Source of the DNA: Thermoplasmatota archaeon
Lineage (GTDB): Archaea > Thermoplasmatota > E2 > JACPAO01 > JAHFTW01
DNA length: 9,462 bases
Assembly (NCBI GenBank): GCA_028289805.1
Contig: JANQNI010000010.1
Span: forward strand, 1 to 9,462
Reading direction: 5' to 3'
Shown here one piece after another: positions 5,023-9,462 of this stretch. Numbering within the stretch: position 1 is the stretch's first letter; each line of letters starts with the position of its first letter. A program made the translations under genes and the position numbers. Below the pieces are notes generated by a model. The model was not told the origin of the DNA, made no database searches, and worked only from the letters and a program-made list of their open reading frames with translations.

Positions 5023-7746
5023 ATGAACCCGACCCTCACCAACCAACCCAAGAAGATCGGCTACATGGAATTCGGGCTCCTGAGCCCGAAGGAAGTGCGT
5101 GGCCTCTCCGCCACGAAGATCATCACGGCCGACACGTACGACGACGACGGCTTCCCCATCGAGATGGGCCTGATGGACCCCCGCCTGGGCGTCATCGAGC
5201 CCGGCCTGCGCTGCAAGACCTGCGGCCAGAAGGTCGGCGACTGCCCCGGCCACTTCGGCCACATCGACCTGGCCATGCCGGTCATCCACGTCGGCTGCGC
5301 GCGCACCGTGCGCGACATCCTGCGCTCCTCCTGCCGCGGCTGCGGCAAGGTCCTCTTCAGCGAGCGCATCCGCGAGGAGTACGACCGCATCCTGGCCAGC
5401 TACCTCAACGAGGGCAAGGACGCCAGCGTCCTGGCCAAGAAGGTCGCCAAGGACGCCAGCAACGTCACGGTCTGCCCCCACTGCGGCCGCGAGCACGGCG
5501 CCATCGACGTCGACAAGCCGACCACGTTCCGCGAGAACGGCCACAAGATGACCCCCAGCGAGGTGCGCGAGTGGCTGGAGAAGGTGCCCGACGAGGACTT
5601 GCCCCTGCTGGGCCTCAACCCCGCCGTGTGCCGCCCCGAGTGGATGGTCCTAACCGTCCTGCCCGTGCCGCCCGTCACCATGCGCCCCAGCATCACGCTG
5701 GAGTCCGGCGAGCGCAGTGAGGACGACCTGACGCACAAGCTGGTCGACGTCATCCGCATCAACCAGCGCCTCCAGGAGAACCGCGACGCCGGTGCTCCGC
5801 AGCTCATCGTCGAGGACCTGTGGGAGTTGTTGCAGTACCACATCACGACGTACTTCGACAACCAGACGGCCGGCATCCCGCCCGCCCGCCACCGCAGCGG
5901 TCGCCCGCTGAAGACCATCAGCCAGCGCCTGAAGGGCAAGGAGGGCCGCTTCCGCAGCAACCTCTCCGGCAAGCGCGTCAACTTCAGCGCCCGCACGGTC
6001 ATCAGCCCCGACCCGAACCTGAGCATCAACGAGGTCGGCTGCCCCATCCAGTGCGCCCGCGAACTGACCGTGCCCGTGCGCGTCACGCCGGCCAACTTCG
6101 CCCACTGCCAGGAGCTGATCCTGCGCGGCAACGACCCCGAGGCCCCCGCCGGCAAGCTGTACATCCCCGGCGTCAACTACGTGCGCCGCGCCGACGGCCG
6201 CCGCGTCAAGGTCACGGACAAGAACTGCGAGGAGGTCGCCAAGCGCCTAGACGTCGGTTCCACGGTCGAGCGCCAGCTCAACGACGGCGACGTCGTCCTG
6301 TTCAACCGGCAGCCCACCCTGCACCGCATGAGCATGATGGCGCACACCGTGCGCGTCATGCCGGGCAAGACCTTCCGCTTCAACCTGCCCTGCTGCCCGC
6401 CCTACAACGCCGACTTCGACGGCGACGAGATGAACATGCACATCCTGCAGGGCGAGGAGGCGCGCTCCGAGGCGGAGATCCTGATGAAGGTGCAGGAGAA
6501 CATCCGCAGCCCCCGCTTCGGCGGCCCCATCATCGGCGCCATCCACGACCACATCAGCGGCAACTTCCTGCTGACGTGGAACTTCTTCAACGCCGACGCC
6601 AAGGGCGCCAAGCTGCCCATCGAGGACGCCACGCAGGTCCTGGCCCGCGTCGGCTTCCGGGGCCAGGCGCCGCCGGTCTTCTCGGAGAAGGACGAGCGCG
6701 GCGAGGTGCGCAAGTACGTCTGGGGCAAGGACCTCTTCAGCACCCTGCTGCCCGACGACCTGAACCTGCAGTTCCGCGCCGCCGCCTGCCCCCCCGGCAT
6801 GAGCGAGGAGGAGGCGCGCAAGCCGGAGAACGACTACTGGGTCGTCATCGAGGACGGCCAGCTCGTGGCCGGCGGCATCGACGAGAAGTCCATCGCCAGC
6901 TTCAAGGGCGTCATCCTGGACGCCATCAGCCGCAAGCACGGCAACGCCCGCGCCCGCGAGTTCCTGGACAAGGTAACGAAGATCGGCAACGGCTTCCTGA
7001 CCCTGCGCGGCTTCAGCACCAGCATCGACGACGAGGACATCCCGGACTCGGCGCGCGAGGAGATCGACGAGAAGGCCGCCGAGACGCGCCGCCGCGTCGA
7101 CGCCCTCGTGGCCTCCTACGCCGACGGCACCCTCCAGGCCCTCCCCGGCCGCACCATGGAGGAGACGCTGGAGATGGAGATCATGCGCGAGACCGGCCAG
7201 GCCCGTGACGGCGCCGGCGAGGTCGTCGCCAGCCAGGTGGGCATGACCAACAGCGCGGTCCTGATGGCCCGCTGCGGCGCCCGCGGTTCCATGCTGAACC
7301 TGTCCCAGATGGCCGGCATGGTCGGCCAGCAGGCCGTGCGCGGCGAACGCATCAAGCGCGGCTACAAGAACCGGACGCTGCCCCACTTCAGGTGGGGGGA
7401 CCTGGGCGCCAACGCCAAGGGCTTCGTGGCCAGCAGCTACAAGGTCGGCCTGACGCCCACGGAGTACTTCTTCCACTCCATGGGTGGTCGTGAGGGCTTG
7501 GTGGACACGGCCGTCCGCACGAGCCGGTCCGGGTACATGCAGCGCCGCCTCATCAACGCCCTGGAGGACCTGAAGGTCGCCGCCGACGGCAGTGTCCGCA
7601 ACACCGCCGGCACCCTCATCCAGTTCCAGTACGGTGAGGACGGCATCGACCCCACCCGCTCCGCCGGCGGCGAGGGCATCGACTACGACTTCGTCTTCAC
7701 CGAGGTCGAGCGCAGGTCCAAGAAGGGCAAGAAGGGAGGTGCCTGA
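5023..7746 (+). CDS. rpoA1: DNA-directed RNA polymerase subunit A' (Rpo1N)
   Basis: A 907-aa subunit, the N-terminal two thirds of the archaeal largest subunit. Seen in order: clamp core beginning KKIGYMEFGLLSPKEVR (10-26); first zinc site C64-x2-C67, C74 and H77; second zinc site C104-x2-C107 with C151-x2-C154; rudder/lid region with KGKEGRFRSNLSGKRVNFS (304-322); the catalytic metal loop NADFDGDEMNMH (462-473, with D464, D466 and D468 holding the Mg ion); funnel region with CGARGSMLNLSQMAG (751-765), where C751 replaces the more usual Ser/Ala; and the bridge helix around GFVASSYKVGLTPTEYFFH (800-818) followed by GREGLVDTAV (822-831). The chain ends in a Lys-rich tail (RRSKKGKKGGA), partly dictated by the ribosome binding site of rpoA2 inside it. 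Translation starts at the ATG 7 nt after GGAGG, which overlaps the rpoB stop. All catalytic elements are intact, and both A' zinc sites are kept, unlike the zinc ribbon of RpoB. Confidence 0.99.
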   Translation: MNPTLTNQPKKIGYMEFGLLSPKEVRGLSATKIITADTYDDDGFPIEMGLMDPRLGVIEPGLRCKTCGQKVGDCPGHFGHIDLAMPVIHVGCARTVRDILRSSCRGCGKVLFSERIREEYDRILASYLNEGKDASVLAKKVAKDASNVTVCPHCGREHGAIDVDKPTTFRENGHKMTPSEVREWLEKVPDEDLPLLGLNPAVCRPEWMVLTVLPVPPVTMRPSITLESGERSEDDLTHKLVDVIRINQRLQENRDAGAPQLIVEDLWELLQYHITTYFDNQTAGIPPARHRSGRPLKTISQRLKGKEGRFRSNLSGKRVNFSARTVISPDPNLSINEVGCPIQCARELTVPVRVTPANFAHCQELILRGNDPEAPAGKLYIPGVNYVRRADGRRVKVTDKNCEEVAKRLDVGSTVERQLNDGDVVLFNRQPTLHRMSMMAHTVRVMPGKTFRFNLPCCPPYNADFDGDEMNMHILQGEEARSEAEILMKVQENIRSPRFGGPIIGAIHDHISGNFLLTWNFFNADAKGAKLPIEDATQVLARVGFRGQAPPVFSEKDERGEVRKYVWGKDLFSTLLPDDLNLQFRAAACPPGMSEEEARKPENDYWVVIEDGQLVAGGIDEKSIASFKGVILDAISRKHGNARAREFLDKVTKIGNGFLTLRGFSTSIDDEDIPDSAREEIDEKAAETRRRVDALVASYADGTLQALPGRTMEETLEMEIMRETGQARDGAGEVVASQVGMTNSAVLMARCGARGSMLNLSQMAGMVGQQAVRGERIKRGYKNRTLPHFRWGDLGANAKGFVASSYKVGLTPTEYFFHSMGGREGLVDTAVRTSRSGYMQRRLINALEDLKVAADGSVRNTAGTLIQFQYGEDGIDPTRSAGGEGIDYDFVFTEVERRSKKGKKGGA

Positions 7747-7748
7747 GC

Positions 7749-9344
7749 ATGGCGAGCCCCCAGACCATCAAGTCCTACGTCAACACCTACGGCTTCGACA
7801 AGGAGACCGCCGAGCGCATCGCGGAGCACTTCACCGTCACGCAGGCCAAGAGCGCGACGAAGAAGGACTTCATGGACGCCGGCTTCACCGGCAACGAGGT
7901 CGAGGACATCCTCTACAAGCTCGGCAAGGCCAAGCGTGAGGCGGCCGCCCGCCGCACCACCCGCCGCGCCGTCGAGGACGACCGCGACTACGAGCCGCTG
8001 GTGGAGCGCAAGGACGACCGGTCCGCCGCCCTGCTGAAGAAGGACGAGACGGTCTTCGCCGAGGCGCAGAAGCTCGGCGTCACCCTGCCGCAGGCCGTCG
8101 TGCGCCGCATCGTCGACGGCGCCGAGGACCGCGGCTTCACCGACGCCCAACTCAAGGAGGTCACGCAGCTCGCCGTGGCGGAGTACCAGCGCAGCAGCGT
8201 CGACCCCACCGAGGCCGCCGGCATCGTCTCGGCCCAGTCCATCGGCGAGCCCGGCACGCAGATGACCATGCGCACGTTCCACTTCGCCGGCGTGGCGGAG
8301 ATCAACGTGACGCTCGGCCTGCCCCGCCTCATCGAGATCGTCGACGCCCGGCGCCAGCCCTCGACGCCGACCATGACCATCTTCCTGGAGGCGGAGGTCA
8401 AGGCGGACCGCAAGGCGGCCACCGCCATCGCCAACCGCATCGAAACCAGCACCCTGGGTGACGTGGCCGACATCAACGCGGACCTCGCCAACCTGGAGAT
8501 CCACGTCGTGCCCCGCAAGGACATGATGGAGGAGAAGGAGATCGTCGAGGACGAGGTCTACGACGCCGTGCGGCGCGTCCGGAAAATCCAGGCCAAGGAG
8601 CCCGAGAACGGCGAGATCCTCGTCACCCTCGGCGAACCCAACTACAAGAACCTCCAGAAGGCCGTCGAGGACCTGCGCAAGGTCAAGGTGAAGGGCATCG
8701 ACGGCATCAAGCGCCTCGTCATCCGCAAGGACGAGAAGGAGGGCGGGTACATCCTCTACTCCGAGGGCAGCAACCTGCGCGAGATCCTCGAGGTGGAGGG
8801 CGTGGACAAGCCCCGCGTCGTCACCAACGACATCCTGCAAATCCAGGAGGTCCTCGGCATCGAGGCGGCCCGCGTCGCCATCGTGCGCGAGGCCGACGCC
8901 ACCATGCGCGGCCAGGGTCTCCAGGTGGACCAGCGCCACCTGATGCTCGTCGCCGACGTCATGACCGCCGACGGCGAGGTCAAGGCCATCGGCCGCCAGG
9001 GCGTCTCCGGCCAGAAGTCCAGCATCCTGGCGCGCGCCGCCTTCGAGATCACCGTCGACCACCTGCTCCAGGCGGGCATGATCGGCGAGGTCGACCCCCT
9101 CAACGGCGTCGCCGAGAACATCATCGTGGGCCAGCCCGTCAACCTCGGCACCGGCGCCGTGCGCCTCGCCGTCGACGCGGGCAAGCTGAACGAGCTGCGG
9201 CAGACCATGCCGGAGCCCAAGAACACCATCCCCGAACCGGAGGAGGAAGAGCTTTTCTCCGGGGATGACGCCTTCGCGGCCGTGGTCGCGGGCGGCGGTT
9301 CCGAAGAGGCGCCGGAAGCGCCTGCCGACCAAGAGGAGGCCTAA
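7749..9344 (+). CDS. rpoA2: DNA-directed RNA polymerase subunit A'' (Rpo1C) with extended N- and C-termini
   Basis: A 531-aa subunit, the C-terminal third of the largest subunit, which supplies the trigger loop and part of the jaw and clamp. The core starts near residue 98 and includes DPTEAAGIVSAQSIGEPGTQ (152-171), then the trigger loop QMTMRTFHFAGVAEINVTLG (171-190; Q171 and H178 match catalytic-loop residues, R175 is typical of archaea), LPRLIEIVDARR (191-202), and the terminal NIIVGQPVNLGTGAV (457-471). Archaeal A'' chains I know are near 390-400 aa, so this is about 130 longer. The N-terminal extension has a helix-hairpin-helix-like part (YGFDKETAERI 14-24, AGFTGNEVEDIL 44-55) and then a basic, charged linker (61-97). 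The C-terminal tail (485-531) is rich in Glu, Pro and Ala and probably disordered. The ATG at 7749 is 2 nt after the rpoA1 stop, with GGGAGGTG 7 nt upstream, so the extension is part of the translated product and not a misplaced start. Confidence 0.97.
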   Translation: MASPQTIKSYVNTYGFDKETAERIAEHFTVTQAKSATKKDFMDAGFTGNEVEDILYKLGKAKREAAARRTTRRAVEDDRDYEPLVERKDDRSAALLKKDETVFAEAQKLGVTLPQAVVRRIVDGAEDRGFTDAQLKEVTQLAVAEYQRSSVDPTEAAGIVSAQSIGEPGTQMTMRTFHFAGVAEINVTLGLPRLIEIVDARRQPSTPTMTIFLEAEVKADRKAATAIANRIETSTLGDVADINADLANLEIHVVPRKDMMEEKEIVEDEVYDAVRRVRKIQAKEPENGEILVTLGEPNYKNLQKAVEDLRKVKVKGIDGIKRLVIRKDEKEGGYILYSEGSNLREILEVEGVDKPRVVTNDILQIQEVLGIEAARVAIVREADATMRGQGLQVDQRHLMLVADVMTADGEVKAIGRQGVSGQKSSILARAAFEITVDHLLQAGMIGEVDPLNGVAENIIVGQPVNLGTGAVRLAVDAGKLNELRQTMPEPKNTIPEPEEEELFSGDDAFAAVVAGGGSEEAPEAPADQEEA

Positions 9345-9347
9345 ACC

Positions 9348-9462
9348 ATGGACGTACAACGTAGCCTGAGAACCGCGGTCGCCACGGGCAAGGTGCTGAT
9401 CGGCGCCGACCAGACCCAGAAGGCGGTCCGCAACGGGGAGGCCAAGCTGGTCATCCTCAGCA
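9348..9462 (+). CDS. rpl30e: 50S ribosomal protein L30e (5' part, cut by window edge)
   Basis: The first 38 codons of ribosomal protein L30e (eL30), a small RNA-binding protein of the large subunit in the L7Ae/L30e fold family, normally about 100 aa. The visible protein begins MDVQRSLRTAVATGKVLIGA and continues through DQTQKAVRNGEAKLVILS. It shows the family pattern: an N-terminal helix, the TGKVxxG motif, a QKAVRNGEAKLVI helix-strand unit, and a strand leading to the RNA-binding loop that lies outside the window. The gene starts 3 nt after the rpoA2 stop, with GAGGAGG located in the last codons of rpoA2, 8 nt before the ATG. The rpoA2-rpl30e linkage is common in archaea, usually followed by nusA and rps12, so those are expected beyond the right edge. 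Confidence 0.94.
   Translation, partial: MDVQRSLRTAVATGKVLIGADQTQKAVRNGEAKLVILS

Noticed and set aside
7683..9359. A 558-codon - strand open frame opposite rpoA2, and a similar 409-codon one at 6247-7476 opposite rpoA1
   Set aside because: Same cause: stop codons are rare on the complementary frame of GC-rich genes. The composition is low complexity and there is no separate ribosome binding site or family resemblance.

Overview
The window is a piece of a GC-rich archaeal chromosome (about two thirds G+C by eye). It carries the core RNA polymerase operon in the typical archaeal order rpoH - rpoB - rpoA1 - rpoA2 - rpl30e, all on the + strand. The largest subunit is split into A' (RpoA1) and A'' (RpoA2), and there is a small RpoH and an L30e ribosomal protein, all archaeal hallmarks. 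The B subunit is one undivided 1121-aa chain. That argues against haloarchaea and most methanogens, which split it into B' and B''. It fits Thermoplasmatota-like, Thermococcus-like or TACK archaea. The high GC and undivided B suggest a GC-rich uncultured Thermoplasmatota lineage, but this is inference.

Layout. Positions 1-225 hold no gene I can support, only some possible RNA secondary structure. Positions 226-1101 on the - strand encode an NmrA-type atypical short-chain dehydrogenase-like protein. Positions 1102-1378 are the divergent intergenic region. It contains a clear archaeal TATA box (1271-1276) pointing at the polymerase operon, and a very strong Shine-Dalgarno sequence that fixes a TTG start for rpoH at 1379. 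From there to the window end the DNA is almost entirely coding: rpoH (1379-1633), rpoB (1646-5011), rpoA1 (5023-7746), rpoA2 (7749-9344) and the first 38 codons of rpl30e (9348 to the edge). Gaps between genes are 2-12 nt, and each Shine-Dalgarno sequence overlaps or lies inside the end of the previous gene, so translation is probably coupled.

How the genes work together. RpoB and RpoA1 build the two sides of the active centre: the A' NADFDGDEM metal-binding loop, the B EDA residues and two B lysines. RpoA1 supplies the bridge helix and RpoA2 supplies the trigger loop. RpoH docks on the A''-side of the enzyme. L30e is a ribosomal protein commonly encoded in the same operon.

This is mostly a housekeeping region, and I see no new multi-gene system. 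Two subunit peculiarities deserve a check. The C-terminal zinc ribbon of RpoB has lost all four expected metal ligands in otherwise well-conserved sequence. RpoA2 has an extra N-terminal region of about 95 residues that looks like a helix-hairpin-helix domain, plus an acidic C-terminal tail.
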